Of a stretch of 64,000 bases of DNA, positions 9,537-20,671 are shown piece by piece. Source of the DNA: Neoarius graeffei (Eukaryota > Chordata > Actinopteri > Siluriformes > Ariidae). The stretch is from NCBI RefSeq assembly GCF_027579695.1, contig NC_083579.1, positions 67,590,871 to 67,654,870 on the forward strand, given 5' to 3'. Under the pieces are notes generated by a model that ran no database searches, was not told the origin of the DNA, and saw only the letters and a list, made by a program, of their open reading frames with translations. The position numbers and the translations under genes are program-made. Every line of letters begins with the position of its first letter. Within the stretch, counting starts at the first letter, position 1.

Positions 9537-12470
9537 TCAAATTCATTCTCTGCTTTGAACTTGGAGGGAAACCAGAGTAAACTCCACACAGAAAATTCCC
9601 CATCAGCCGCTGGGCTCAAACCCAGAACCTTCTTGCTGTGAGGAGACAGTGCTAACCATTCCCCCACTGTCCCATCCTAGTCAGTACTAGGCTTATGGTG
9701 GTAGCTTTACATTGATAGATGGAGTTGAGATAACTGGAGAACAAATGAGTGTATCTCAAAGTTCTTCTTGCACCATTCATGGTGCATTAAATTCATTCTC
9801 TGCTTTGAACTTTGAGGGAAACCAGAGCAAACCCAAACAGACAACATGCAAACTCCACACAGAAAGGTCCCCAACAGCCACTGGGCTCAAACCCAGAACC
9901 TTCTTGCTGTGAGGAGACAGTGCTAACCAATCTACCACTGTGCCATCCTAGTCAGTACTTGGTCTATGGTGGTAGTTCTATATTGATAGATGGAGTTGCG
10001 ATAACTTTAGAACAAATAAATGTATCTCAAAGTCCTTCCCGCACCAGTAATGGTGCATTAAATTCATTCTCCGCTTGGAACTTTGAGGGAAACCAGAGCA
10101 AACCCAAACAGACAACATACAAATTCCACACAGAAAGGTTCCCATCAACCACTGGGTTCAAACCCAGAACCTTCTTGCTGTGAGGAGACAGTGCTAACCA
10201 ATCCACCACTGCGCCATCATAGTCAGTACTAGGCTTATGGTGGTAGCTTTACATTGATAGATGGAGTTGAGGTGACTGGAGAACAAATGAGTATATCTCA
10301 AAGTCCTTCTTGCACCATTCATAGTGCATTAAATTCTTTCTCTGCTTTGAACTTTGAGGGAAACCAGAGCAAACCAAACAGACAACATGCAAACTCCACA
10401 CAGAAAGGTCTCCAACAGCCGCTGGGCTCAAACCCAGAACCTTCTTGCTGTGAGGAGACAGTGCTAACCAATCCACCACTGCGCCATCCTAGTCAGTACT
10501 AGGCTTATGGTGGTAGCTTTACATTGATAGATGGAGTTGAGGTGACTGGAGAACAAATGAGTGTATCTCAAAGTCCTTCTTGCACCATTCAAAATGCATT
10601 AAATTCATTCTCTGCTTTGAACTTTGAGGGAAACCAGAGCAAACCAAACAGACAACATGCAAACTCCACACAGAAAGGTCTCCAACAGCCGCTCGCTGGG
10701 CTTAAACGCAGAACCTTCTTGCTGTGAGGAGACAGTGCTAACCAATCCACCACTGCGCCATCCTAGTCAGTACTAGGCTTATGGTGGTAGCTTTACATTG
10801 ATAGATGGAGTTGAGGTGACTGGAGAACAAATGAGTATATCTCAAAGTCCTTCTTGCACCATTCATAGTGCATTAAATTCTTTCTCTGCTTTGAACTTTG
10901 AGGGAAACCAGAGCAAACCAAACAGACAACATGCAAACTCCACACAGAAAGGTCTCCAACAGCCGCTGGGCTCAAACCCAGAACCTTCTTGCTGTGAGGA
11001 GACAGTGCTAACCAATCCACCACTGCGCCATCCTAGTCAGTACTAGGCTTATGGTGGTAGCTTTACATTGATAGATGGAGTTGAGGTGACTGGAGAACAA
11101 ATGAGTGTATCTCAAAGTCCTTCTTGCACCATTCAAAATGCATTAAATTCATTCTCTGCTTTGAACTTTGAGGGAAACCAGAGCAAACCAAACAGACAAC
11201 ATGCAAACTCCACACAGAAAGGTCTCCAACAGCCGCTCGCTGGGCTTAAACGCAGAACCTTCTTGCTGTGAGGAGACAGTGCTAACCAATCCACCACTGC
11301 GCCATCCTAGTCAGTACTAGGCTTATGGTGGTAGCTTTACACTGATAGATGGAGTTGAGGTGACTGGAGAACAAATGAGTATATCTCAAAGTCCTTCTTG
11401 CACCATTCATAGTGCATTAAATTCTTTCTCTGCTTTGAACTTTGAGGGAAACCAGAGCAAACCCAAACAGACAACATGCAAACTCCACACAGAAAGGTCT
11501 CCAACAGCCGCTGGGCTCAAACCCAGAACCTTCTTGCTGTGAGGAGACAGTGCTAACCAATCCACCACTGTGCCATCCTAGTCAGTACTAGGCTTATGGT
11601 GGTAGCTTTACATTGATAGATGGAGTTGAGGTGACTGGAGAACAAATGAGTGTATCTCAAAGTCCTTCTTGCACCATTCAAAATGCATTAAATTCATTCT
11701 CTGCTTTGAACTTTGAGGGAAACCAGAGCAAACCCAAACAGACAACATGCAAACTCCACACAGAAAGGTCCCCAACAGCCGCTCGCTGGGCTTAAACGCA
11801 GAACCTTCTTGCTGTGAGGAGACAGTGCTAACCAATCCACCACTGCGCCATCCTAGTCAGTACTAGGCTTATGGTGGTAGCTTTACATTGATAGATGGAG
11901 TTGAGGTGACTGGAGAACAAATGAGTGTATCTCAAAGTCCTTCTTGCACCATTCAAAATGCATTAAATTCATTCTCTGCTTTGAACTTTGAGGGAAACCA
12001 GAGCAAACCAAACAGACAACATGCAAACTCCACACAGAAAGGTCCCCAACAGCCGCTCGCTGGGCTCAAACCCAGAACCTTCTTGCTGTGAGGAGACAGT
12101 GCTAACCATTCCCCCACTGTCCCATCCTAGTCAGTACTAGGTTTATAGTGGTAGCTTTACATTGATAGATGGAGTTGAGGTGACTGGAGAACAAATGAGT
12201 GTATCTCAAAGTCCTTCTTGCACCATTCATAGTGCATTAAATTCATTCTCCGCTTTGAACTCTGAGGGAAACCAGACAAACCCAAACAGACAACATGCAA
12301 ACTCCACACAGAAAGGTCCCCAACAGCCACTGGGCTCAAATCCAGAACCTTCTTGCTGTGAGGAGACAGTGCTAACCAATCCACCACTGCGCCATCCTAG
12401 TCAGTACTAGGCTTATGGTGGTAGTTCTTCATTGATAGATAGAGTTGAGGTGACTGGAGAACAAATGAGC
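9537..12470. repeat. ~272-bp tandem satellite derived from a V-SINE head
   Basis: Tandem units start (TAGTCAGTAC) at 9678, 9949, 10220, 10490, 10764, 11034, 11308, 11579, 11854, 12128 and 12398. That makes ten full units of 270-275 bp plus partial ends. Each unit carries, on the minus strand, the V-SINE head (GTTAGCACTGT, CTTCTTGCTGTGAGG on the plus strand) and part of its central domain. A 4-bp CTCG insertion distinguishes 270/271-bp and 274/275-bp units, which alternate. Units 10220-10763 and 10764-11307 form 544-bp dimers that look identical. Confidence 0.93.
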
Positions 12471-12510
12471 TACTGTGTATCTATGGCACAAAGTGCACCT
12501 GAATGGAAGA

Positions 12511-12897
12511 TCTCATCTCATCTCATCTCATCTCATTATCTCTAGCCGCTTTATCCTTCTACAGGGTCGCAGGCAAGCTGGAGCCTATCCCAGCTGACTA
12601 CGGGCGAAAGGCGGGGTACACCCTGGACAAGTCGCCAGGTCATCACAGGGCTGACACATAGACACAGACAACCATTCACACTCACATTCACACCTACAGT
12701 CAATTTAGAGTCACCAGTTAACCTAACCTACATGTCTTTGGACTGTGGGGGAAACCGGAGCACCCGGAGGAAACCCACGCGGACACGGGGAGAACATGCA
12801 AACTCCGCACAGAAAGGCCCTCGTCGGCCACGGGGCTCGAACCCGGACCTTCTTGCTGTGAGGCGACAGCGCTAACCACTACACCACCGTGCCGCCC
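12511..12897 (-). mobile_element. V-SINE with 13-bp target duplication
   Basis: Inserted just past the satellite. CCTGAATGGAAGA is found at 12498-12510 and 12898-12910. The tail has four TCTCA units. Confidence 0.95.
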
Positions 12898-13000
12898 CCT
12901 GAATGGAAGATGTACCTGACAAAATGACCAGTGAATGAATAATAATAATAAAAATAAATAAATACAAGGATGTTCATTCGTTTTGATATGACTGCTTTTC

Positions 13001-13371
13001 GGGCGGCACGGTGGTGTAGTGGTTAGTGCTGTCGCCTCACAGCAAGAAGGTCCTGGGTTTGAGCCCCGGGGCCGGCGAGGGCCTTTCTGTGTGGAGTTTG
13101 CATGTTGTCCGCGTGGGTTTCCTCCGGGTGCTCCGGTTTCCCCCACAGTCCAAAGACATGCAGGTTAGGTTAACTGGTGACTCTAAATTGACCGTAGGTG
13201 TGAATGTGAGTGTGAATGGTTGTCTGTGTCTATGTGTCAGCCCTGTGATGACCTGGCGACTTGTCCAGGGTGTACCCCGCCTTTCGCCCGTAGTCAGCTG
13301 GGATAGGCTCCAGCTTGCCTGCGACCCTGTAGAACAGGATAAAGCGGCTACAGATAATGAGAGGAGATGAG
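13001..13371 (+). mobile_element. V-SINE with 13-bp target duplication
   Basis: ATGACTGCTTTTC lies at 12988-13000 and 13372-13384. This copy lacks 8-10 bp of the central domain near 13105. It ends about 40 bp upstream of the NRF1-like palindrome of the TTLL5 promoter. Confidence 0.95.
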
Positions 13372-13420
13372 ATGACTGCTTTTCCATCTTCTTTGCTGTC
13401 TTTTTTTACGATCCTACACC

Positions 13421-13549
13421 GCGCATGCGCACTGGGATGATTGTCGGTTGGTTACTGTAGTTACAGCTGGGGGGAAAGAGAAACACTGCACCTGCGCTCC
13501 TCCTGAGAAGTTTCGTTCAATTTATCTTTTTTAATTTATGCACCAGTAG
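13421..13549 (+). promoter_or_regulatory. TTLL5: Putative TTLL5 promoter and 5' UTR exon
   Basis: A perfect palindrome GCGCATGCGC at 13421-13430 matches the NRF1 binding core typical of TATA-less vertebrate housekeeping promoters. About 120 bp downstream, the sequence AG|GTATGT at 13548-13555 is a good splice donor, so 13440-13549 may be a non-coding first exon spliced to the exon beginning at 14836. The stretch is free of recognised repeats and sits directly after a SINE. The transcription start cannot be seen, so the exon start is an inference. Confidence 0.45.
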
Positions 13550-14212
13550 GTATGTTTAGAATTATTATAATTTGCTCACAGGAAACACATTTACTTTACA
13601 GATAAACTGGAAGTTGGTTCGTGACTCATAGGGTGCAGTTGGTTGCTGTGTTTTAGCTAGCCTGCTAACCTGCTGTTAAATCCAGCTTTAACCATCCAGT
13701 GCAGCAGTTTAGCCAATTAGCATGTTATTAAAATAACCAGCATTATACAAAACAGCTTGAAAACTATTTGGAACTCCGGTCTATTGTTAATTTATCCTGG
13801 ATATTATTTAGCTGGCTAGTTATATTGTTGCTCGTTTGCTTTTTCTTCTTCACTTTTTAGCTAAACAAATGGCTAACTGTCAAGCTAGCGAGTTAGTCTA
13901 CGAGTATTGTTTACTTAAACCATGTATCGTTAGCTAACGGAAATGTCATTGAGAGTACAACATTAGTTAGCTCATCTATACATTGTTTCTTACAGCAGGA
14001 CCAGCAAGGAACCTACCTAGAATAGATATAAAACTATAGTTCTATGGTTTGAAGTACTGCTGCCTGCTTATATAATCTTTTTAATATGTATTATACAGCA
14101 TAGTGTACTGTATATGCTTTATGACTTATACGAGGTTATAGGTGACCAAATAATGTCAGTGATTAAAACCAGGTTTGGCTTGAAAAGAAATGTTTATTTG
14201 CTCCAACATATA
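13550..14212. other. Unassigned intron sequence (putative TTLL5 intron 1)
   Basis: AT-rich sequence of about 660 bp between the putative 5' UTR donor and a Tc1-type MITE. I see no coding potential and no recognisable repeat family. It has several TTAGCTAA-like short motifs but no convincing structure. Confidence 0.4.
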
Positions 14213-14742
14213 CACTACCGTTCAAAAGTTTGGGGTCACTCGGACAATTTTGTGTGTTTTCTATGAAAAGTCACACTTTTATTTACCACCATAAGTTGTA
14301 AAATGAATAGAAAATATAGTCAAGACATTTTTCTGGCCATTTTGAGCATTTAATCAAGCCCACAAATGTGATGCTCCAGAAACTCAATCTGCTCAAAGGA
14401 AGGTCAGTTTTATAGCTTCTCTAAAGAGCTCAACTGTTTTCAGCTGTGCTAACATGATTGTACAAGGGTTTTCTAATCATCCATTAGCCTTCTGAGGCAA
14501 TGAGCAAACACATTGTACCATTAGAACACTGGAGTGAGAGTTGCTGGAAATGGGCCTCTATACACCTATGGAGATATTGCACCGAAAACCAGACATTTGC
14601 AGCTAGAATAGTCATTTACCACATTAGCAATGTATAGAGTGGATTTCTGATTAGTTTAAAGTGATCTTCATTGAAAAGAACAGTGCTTTTCTTTCAAAAA
14701 TAAGGAAATTTCAAAGTGACCCCAAACTTTTGAACGGTAGTG
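14213..14742. repeat. Tc1-type MITE, copy 1 (uninterrupted)
   Basis: Terminal inverted repeats CACTACCGTTCAAAAGTTTG (left) and its complement (right) are flanked by TA dinucleotides, the Tc1/mariner target. There is no transposase ORF in the 530 bp, so it is non-autonomous. A second copy at 53310-54654 carries nested insertions, and comparison with this one defines them. Confidence 0.85.
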
Positions 14743-14835
14743 TACATCGTCAGCACATGTTATAAAAGAATAACCTGTCCATGATTATGAGGAAAAAGTC
14801 AGTTTGCGAATTAAAGTTGCATTTGTTTTTGACAG

Positions 14836-14916
14836 GTGTCTGCAGGTTGGAGATGTGTGCTACCATAATCCCATTTAGCTGACATACTGCAGATCCTCCC
14901 TGTCTCTGTGGTGGAA
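14836..14916 (+). other. TTLL5: TTLL5 5' UTR part of first coding exon, with uORF
   Basis: A pyrimidine-rich tract ending in TTTTTGACAG at 14835 is a good acceptor. The 81 bp up to the start codon contain a 9-codon upstream ORF, ATG at 14853 and TGA at 14880-14882, closed before the main ATG. The acceptor choice is inferred; a second AG at 14844 is possible. Confidence 0.55.
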
Positions 14917-14975
14917 ATGCCAGCTGTGAGCCAGGATAAAGAGGATTCTGAGTCTCAGTCAGAAGACGAGCTAGA
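14917..14975 (+). CDS. TTLL5: TTLL5 coding exon 1 (residues 1-20)
   Basis: Start of tubulin polyglutamylase TTLL5, which adds the glutamate side chains of microtubules at cilia and basal bodies. The ATG at 14917 opens a short acidic N-terminus (MPAVSQDKEDSESQSEDELE) comparable to the acidic, serine-rich start of vertebrate TTLL5. The exon ends at GA|GTAAGT in phase 2, and the next exon supplies G. No earlier in-frame ATG lies in the exon. It is separated from exon 2 by a 14-kb repeat-filled intron, so the assignment rests on phase, donor quality and family resemblance. Confidence 0.85.
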
Positions 14976-15253
14976 GTAAGTGACTGTCTTGTTTTCAAAA
15001 CAGGTCCTGAAGCTTACTTTGTCCACGTGGAAAAAGGAAGGAAAAAAAAACCCAGCAGCGTGACATTTTGGTTCTCTTGGCTTGTCTGCTGATTTATATG
15101 TAGCGTAAAGGATAATTTAGAAAATCTATAAGCAATTCAGTTTAGTTGCCTTAAGCCTCACTCACAACCTGCCGTACGTGCTGCTACGGGCGGTCTACGG
15201 TAAAAAAATTTGGCAAAACCGTGCTTTAGACTTGCGCAACGCTTGCGTGTGTT
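14976..15253. other. Intron sequence, nothing recognised
   Basis: Start of the 14-kb TTLL5 intron. 15150-15230 (CCTCACTCACAACCTGCCGT) resembles Harbinger-type MITE ends but no partner end was found. Confidence 0.35.
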
Positions 15254-15660
15254 CAGCGCTGTAGAAGTCAAGTCAACTTTATTGTCAAATATGCTTTACA
15301 TGCTCGACATACAGCACAGATGAAATTTCAGTCCTCTCTGACCCATGGTGCAAACAGGCAATGCAATAAATAAAAAGAGAATAACTGAAATAAACAGTAT
15401 AAACACTCTAGATAAGAAATAGACATAGACTAAACACTCACAGGTGTATATGTGTGTGTAAATTGGAGCAAAAGGACATAAACAGTCAAGGACACTTGAG
15501 GTATAGCAGGTAAACGTGAAATAAGCAGTATAAACAATAAACTAATAGCTGTTAAGGTGAGGTAGTGCAGAATAGTGCAGATGAGCGAGGTAAAGTGAAA
15601 TGTGCAGTCCCTGAGTTCAGTGTGTGAACTGAGAAGGTTGCAGACTGCCCTTGGAGACTT
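15254..15660 (-). repeat. LINE-like 3' tail (minus strand)
   Basis: Begins AGTCAAGTCAACTTTATTGT, the inverse of a (ACAATAAAGTTGACTTGACT) tail typical of fish L2-like retrotransposon 3' ends, followed by A-rich non-coding sequence. Strongly 5'-truncated; family assignment is tentative. Confidence 0.5.
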
Positions 15661-16196
15661 TTGGTCCTGCACATGCAAATTCTACAGGTCTTGTGACAAA
15701 TCAAGAATGGATACATTACGTACGGGTCCCATACTCCTTTTGTACGCCTGAACCAATCAGCAACATGGCTAGTAGAGGCTTTTTGTGATGACCGTAAGAC
15801 GCACGAGTGACGTGCCTCAGAAGTACTACACAAGTATTCCACGCTTGCTATTTGTGCAGCCTGCAAGACAGAAGTACATCTCACTTTCTACCCCTATGTG
15901 TGGTGTGCACGCAGCGCACGGGACCCACATGCGACACGAGGGGCAAGACTCTGGGTATATATATTGGGGAGGAACCAAGGAACCGATCATGTAGTGTGTA
16001 GCATTATAGAAGGGAAGAAGACCACCTCATTTGCTGTTTTTATTTGAGTATATGTTAATTTACCATGCAAACGTCAAATAATAAAATATGAGTATAAGGG
16101 AATAATGCATTTTATTACGTTGTAAAAAATCCCAATTAAATAGCCCAACAGTTTGAGCACTGAAACACACTTTGACTCCAAGCTAATGTCCTGCTC
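15661..16196. other. Unassigned DNA with inward-facing TATA motif
   Basis: Contains a TATATATATT motif at 15956-15965 on the plus strand that faces a minus-strand TATATAAAA at 17852-17860. The two may be the promoters of a two-gene DNA transposon whose ends I could not define. Confidence 0.3.
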
Positions 16197-16302
16197 CTAC
16201 TCCTGCTGAGTGGTGGGACAGGGTGTCGGGATGTCCTTGTCCTTATCACTGAGCATGGCACAATGGCCTGACAGCGATGATGGGGTTGCAATGTCCTCAC
16301 TT
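16197..16302 (-). CDS. Hypothetical minus-strand terminal exon
   Basis: After a possible acceptor GCCCAG (16303-16308, minus strand) an open frame of 34 codons reads SEDIATPSSLSGHCAMLSDK and ends PTTQQE-TAG at 16197. It joins in frame to the upstream segment 17580-17759. The product is not recognised. It could be a transposon-encoded accessory protein rather than a host gene. Confidence 0.25.
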
Positions 16303-16351
16303 CTGGGCGTCGTTAGCTGAAACATGCATGAAAATCAGCATATATAGTATT

Positions 16352-17521
16352 CAGGGTTCTCCACGGATTGAAAATATAGGGGGGTGGGGGTCAATCGGAT
16401 GACCTTGAAACAAATTTGCATAAATTTACATATGTCATTTGCATAAAATTGAAAATTAAACGAGACTTGCCTGTAAGTTGAAGTTCGATGATAATTCTAC
16501 CAAATCCGCAGTGGTACTGCGGATTTGGTAGAATTTGCATAAAATACTCTCAAATAGTAATCATTTAGAATAGAGGAATCAATTGGACCAATACAAAATC
16601 AATTTGGATTGATGTTTTCGATGTCGACAGTGGAACGCTTGCGCGTAAAAACGAATAGCTCAAGAGACATTTCGAGAGTGTACGCACTTCAAGAGCTACA
16701 GTAACACTGACAGCCAGGTTATATCCTCACGGTTTTATAGGCAATATCACGCTTGCCGCACCAACTTTGAACTTTTTGTTTTTATCCTTTATTTCTCTGC
16801 CGACAATAACAATCAGTTATCTCGAACTTGGTGTCGATTCACACGTTATTATAAAGGCGTGTTATCTCTCGGCGCAAGAACAATGTGTCAAAAACGCCGA
16901 AGTGTGAAACGCTTTTCTTAGACTATAATCGTCAGACTGACTAAACTAATTGCTGGTAAATGAGTTTCACACTCGGGTGTTGTCACGTTGTCGGTACTCC
17001 AACAGAGAAAGGCTATCTGTCACAAAGAAAACAAAGGGACATCTCTTCCTCATACCTGCCAACCTTGAAAAAAATTTATGAGTACAATTTCATGAGTAAA
17101 TATAAAAACAACGTCTCTAACCGATGTTTCAATCCCCGACTCGCTCTAGCCACCTGGCTGCACCGCTGCACTCAAGTCAGAGACGCGAAGGAGGAAGGGG
17201 AGGGGGTGAAGAGGGCAAAGCCACGCGCTCTGGAAGAGGGGCGGGGGGATTGGACAAAGCGTTCCATTCTGGCTTTGAGTTTTCTCACAGATCAGCGGTA
17301 TCAACTTCAGCGAGAACTTGACTGAACGGACGATATGCGTACTTTTTAATGTGAAAACGTACAGTCGTACAATGAGGTAAAAATTCGTAGCGGCTACGCA
17401 AGATGCGTACAGGTTGGCAGGTATGCTTCCTTTTGTAAAGGGGCGGCAGAAATTAAACGGGGGCGGGAATCACAGAAAGGGGGGCGGCCCGCACCTCTAA
17501 AACCCCTCGTGGAGAACCCTG
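16352..17521. mobile_element. hAT-like MITE with 5-bp target duplication
   Basis: Ends CAGGGTTCTCCACG and CGTGGAGAACCCTG are perfect inverted repeats flanked by GTATT at 16347-16351 and 17522-17526. It contains a hairpin (ACCAAATCCGCAGT and complement, 16499-16531) and a nested 375-bp element. No ORF of note. Confidence 0.75.
17051..17425. mobile_element. Nested MITE with 6-bp target duplication
   Basis: Ends CATACCTGCCAACCT and AGGTTGGCAGGTATG are inverted repeats, flanked by CTTCCT at 17045-17050 and 17426-17431. It is inserted inside the 16352-17521 element and is therefore younger. Confidence 0.8.
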
Positions 17522-17579
17522 GTATTAATTACATAAGCATATAGATACTGAAATTAATGTTTAAAGCATGTGTATTTAC

Positions 17580-17759
17580 CTGTGAAAATCCCTCTGGCGG
17601 GGTGCTGTGCCTTCTGCCGGCTTGAAGGCAAACTTCTCCCTGTCCATGCAGGGCTCGCCGGTGCTGCTACCATCATCATCAAATTCTTCCTCCCCCTCTG
17701 CTGTTTCAGGCTGGGTTACTTCACTTTTACTCGTTTCTCCTCGGGTCCCATTTTCTAAA
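17580..17759 (-). CDS. Hypothetical minus-strand exon, acidic
   Basis: An open segment of 59 codons in one minus-strand frame contains ETAEGEEEFDDDGSSTGEPC and ends at a good donor CACAG|GTAAAT (17580/17579). It joins in frame to 16302-16197. Removing the hAT MITE leaves an intron of only ~100 bp, normal for fish. Upstream lie a TATATAAAA (17852-17860) and an ATG at about 17753, but the ATG frame closes after 11 codons. Either a frameshift or another start is needed, so the model is weak. Confidence 0.25.
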
Positions 17760-18455
17760 CTTTAAACTGAAAATTAAAAAAATTTTTCCCACAAAGTATG
17801 CAGTGTTCTTCAGCTGAAAGACAGATGCAGAATGCTGCAGACCCGCTGGTTTTATATACACTCTTGGCTTGCGTCGCGTGCAAGTTATGAGTGATTGTAA
17901 CGTGCTAATCACATGCATTGCACATGCTTCACAAGTGCAGCCCGAACTCGTAGCGCAGGAAACTGGTAAAATGTAAGTCTCACACACTCCACACTCATGC
18001 ACCGATCACGTGTGTCAGATATACGCTTTCCACGGGCTAATGGTGCAATTTTTCCCATGCCTCGAGGAAGTCAGGCGTCCACCCTGTACTTGACCAGCCC
18101 TGAGTGCGTGACGTCACTGCGATAACTGGTTTTAAAGGTCATAGGCAACGGTCGGAGGTGAAACATAGAATATCAACTTTATTGTCTAGAAGAACGACCC
18201 AAAAAGTGAATTAAATCTTCCTGGTGTCTAATTTGCACCCTAAAATTGAATAAAACGGTTAAAATATACTGTTTTGCCCAATTTCTGAAGGTTTGTTTAC
18301 ATCTCTCTTATGCGCACTTTCACCGCCAGGGGGCTGTCATTTAAGCCAAACAGACGTCGTGACGTCATTTAAGCCAAACAGACTGGGAGCAGTTCTGTAT
18401 TTACCTGCGAACCGAGCACACGTGTACAGACTTTGGTCGTGAGAGGTTGTGTAAA

Positions 18456-18677
18456 ATGTCTGAAAGCGATAGCGATTTTGAAGTAGGAACTCTCCAAATT
18501 AAATATTGAGAGGTGAAACCATACATGTATGAACCTATGGCTGTTGCGAAGCAATCGGTGAATGTGGCTCACTGGTTTGACCGTGCGGCCTCGGAATCGG
18601 ACAGCGACTCGGCCGACTCTGATCGCGGTGACCCTGGACCTCAACAAGACTCGCGCCCAAACGATTTATCCTGGTAG
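18456..18677 (+). pseudogene. Acidic ORF fragment inside K1
   Basis: ATG at 18456 opens MSESDSDFEVGTLQIKY, then TGA at 18507. The same frame continues EVKPYMYEPMAVA and SESDSDSADSD to TAG at 18675. The acidic Ser/Asp start and the (K)PYMYEP text resemble N-termini of multi-copy fish transposon proteins with a P2X7-tail-like cysteine domain. That resemblance is from memory and is tentative. Confidence 0.35.
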
Positions 18678-19015
18678 TTATGATAAATTCCTACTTTCGT
18701 CGTAATACTAAATAAGAGCCCTTTTGAGGAATATTTAAACCGCCCTCCCTAGTGGATATAGGGAACGATTACTTGACAGTGCGCCGGTAGGCTACATTAG
18801 CCTGCCATCCGCGGCATTATACTATTTATAGCAGAGTCTAAGCGAGGAAATATCCCTTTGTCTCATTTCCACAATGACTGTACAGGATCCCTCAGGATTC
18901 TTGACTTGTCAATTGCAAGCAAAAGTAAAAATGTTTACCTCCAACATTCTCCTTTTTGCTTGAGCATTGCTGCTCCGTTTCTTCTTTGACTGCTTGATTT
19001 TGTTTCACGCACACA

Positions 19016-19313
19016 ATCTACTCGCTCCGCCTCGTCTACTCTTCCGGAAAAAAAACAACCCTCTGGCTCCGCCTCTTCTTTTTTGGAAAAAGCCAACCCT
19101 CTCGCTCCGCCTCTTCTTTTTCGGAAAAAGCCAACCCACTCGCTCCGCCTCTTCTCCTTTTTCGGAAAAAGCCAACCCACTCGCTCCACCTCTTCTCCTT
19201 TTTTGGAAAAAGCCAATCCACTCTCTCCGCCTCTTCTCCTCTCTCGGAAAAAGGTAAAAACGTCTTCCTGAACCGGTCCCGTTGTTACAGTTCACTGCAC
19301 AACAATAAGGCAT
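19016..19313 (-). pseudogene. THAP-domain start expanded into a minisatellite
   Basis: The minus-strand ATG at 19311-19313 begins MPYCCAVNCNNGTGSGRRFY. This has the Cys-x4-Cys of a THAP zinc finger followed by Phe-Pro and Arg-Arg-x-Trp. The next residues repeat: units of about 38-42 bp encode variants of FPKKEKRRSEWVG, six or so copies over 19016-19256 (plus strand CTCGCTCCGCCTCTTCT). The repeat unit is thus the THAP coding sequence itself. The Cys-x2-His half is absent. Confidence 0.7.
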
Positions 19314-19862
19314 GGTTTTCTTTGGAATTTCCTGAACGCACGTCTGCACTCAACCCGAACGGCAATGTAAGTAAACGGAAGTGGACTCAACTCAAGCGGT
19401 TTGTTTGGCTTAAATGACGTCACGCGCCGAGTGGTCACGCAAATAGCCGAACAGAAATTCGCCGCGATCCGCGCTAACTTATATTAATTATTACTTATTA
19501 ACAATACTTATTGGGACCAGAAGAAAATTACAGAGGGTTTTTTAACATATAAAGTTTCAAATGTGCATAAAATTAAAACCGTTGCCTATGAGCTTTAAGG
19601 CCGAGGCCTTTTACAACTACAGACCAAAGTCACATGAATAAAAATGTATGGTGAAAGTAAGAAATACCATTACCGACTTGCTCAATTAAGACGGATTCGA
19701 CTTCATTGATTGTGGGTTGACTCTCATTAAAACAGGATAGGTGTTATAACTTATGCAACATGCATGTACACGCATGCATTTTCACTGATAAAACGTAAAA
19801 GGCTAATTAAATAATCAGATGAACTGAGACAATCACATTCTGAAGCAAATTAAATAATCTTA

Positions 19863-20671
19863 AGGGGTGTTCACACGGCAACTTTTACTCCGGTGTAGCA
19901 CCGGGGCTGCCCCGGTAGAGCGTTCACACGGTACAAAGTTATACCGGTGTAGCCCCTGAAAGCTGCTTAAACCGGTGCAAATCTAACCCTGCTCGGGAGG
20001 TGGTTTAAGAAATTTACTCCGGAGTAAATGCTAGTTTGCGGGGCAGCACCGATATAAAATGGGACGTCTGAACGCTACAGGGGTAGACTCGCTACGCGTG
20101 AGGAGAGTTGATTACATACGGGCATTGCATAACTTGCATCCTGGTATTTTGCGCTTCCAAAATGGCGAATATCAACAACAACAGAACTGCGTGTGTTGCC
20201 AGATTTGGCAGTTTTAAGTGCATTTTGACGGATTTGAACATATTTTGGGATGGAAAACGTCAGCAATATCTGGCAACACTGGTGTCTTCATCAACGTTGT
20301 TTTCCCGGCGCTTGGTGATGCCATGACAACCGGGAAAAAGAAGTACAGTTTCACGCATGCGCATATTTCATTTCCGCATTATTACTATCGGAAATGATAG
20401 TAATAATGATAGGAAATGATAGTAATAAAAGGAAATATCAAAACTTTATTACTATCAAAGGAAATGATAGTAATAGTTTTTGCTACTATAACACGGTCGC
20501 AGAAACTGCCGTGTGACCGCAAGTGGGGCTGCACCGGTGCTAACACGCTTCTCTCTAGTAAGCAGGGTTGTGACGTGTGAACGCTGCGCAAAATTTACAC
20601 CGGTGTAAGATATATCGCAACAAAATACATCGGTGCAGCATCGATGCAAATATGTGCCGTGTGAACACCCT
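19863..20671. mobile_element. Harbinger-like MITE W, copy 1
   Basis: Ends AGGGGTGTTCACACGGCA and TGCCGTGTGAACACCCT are inverted repeats. The interior has several ACCGGTGTA(A/G) motifs and a short nested hAT MITE at about 20195-20283. A second copy, inverted, is at 45148-45869. 20384-20475 holds GGAAATGATAGTAAT repeats absent from copy 2. The superfamily is not certain. Confidence 0.7.

Larger units (their letters stand above)
18136..19594. mobile_element. TTAA-flanked element K1 with THAP exon (Kolobok-like)
   Basis: Flanked by TTAA at 18132-18135 and 19595-19598. Ends AGGTCATAGGCAACGG (left) and the complement of AGCTCATAGGCAACGG (right) are inverted repeats. It carries a minus-strand THAP start near the right end and an acidic plus-strand ORF near the left end, pointing at each other, with no transposase core. 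The TTAA target plus THAP domain fits Kolobok; piggyBac shares TTAA but not the THAP. Confidence 0.75.

Noticed and set aside
9712..12410. Serial 60-82-residue frames on both strands in the satellite
   Set aside because: They repeat with the ~272-bp unit and reflect the repeat, not a protein array.
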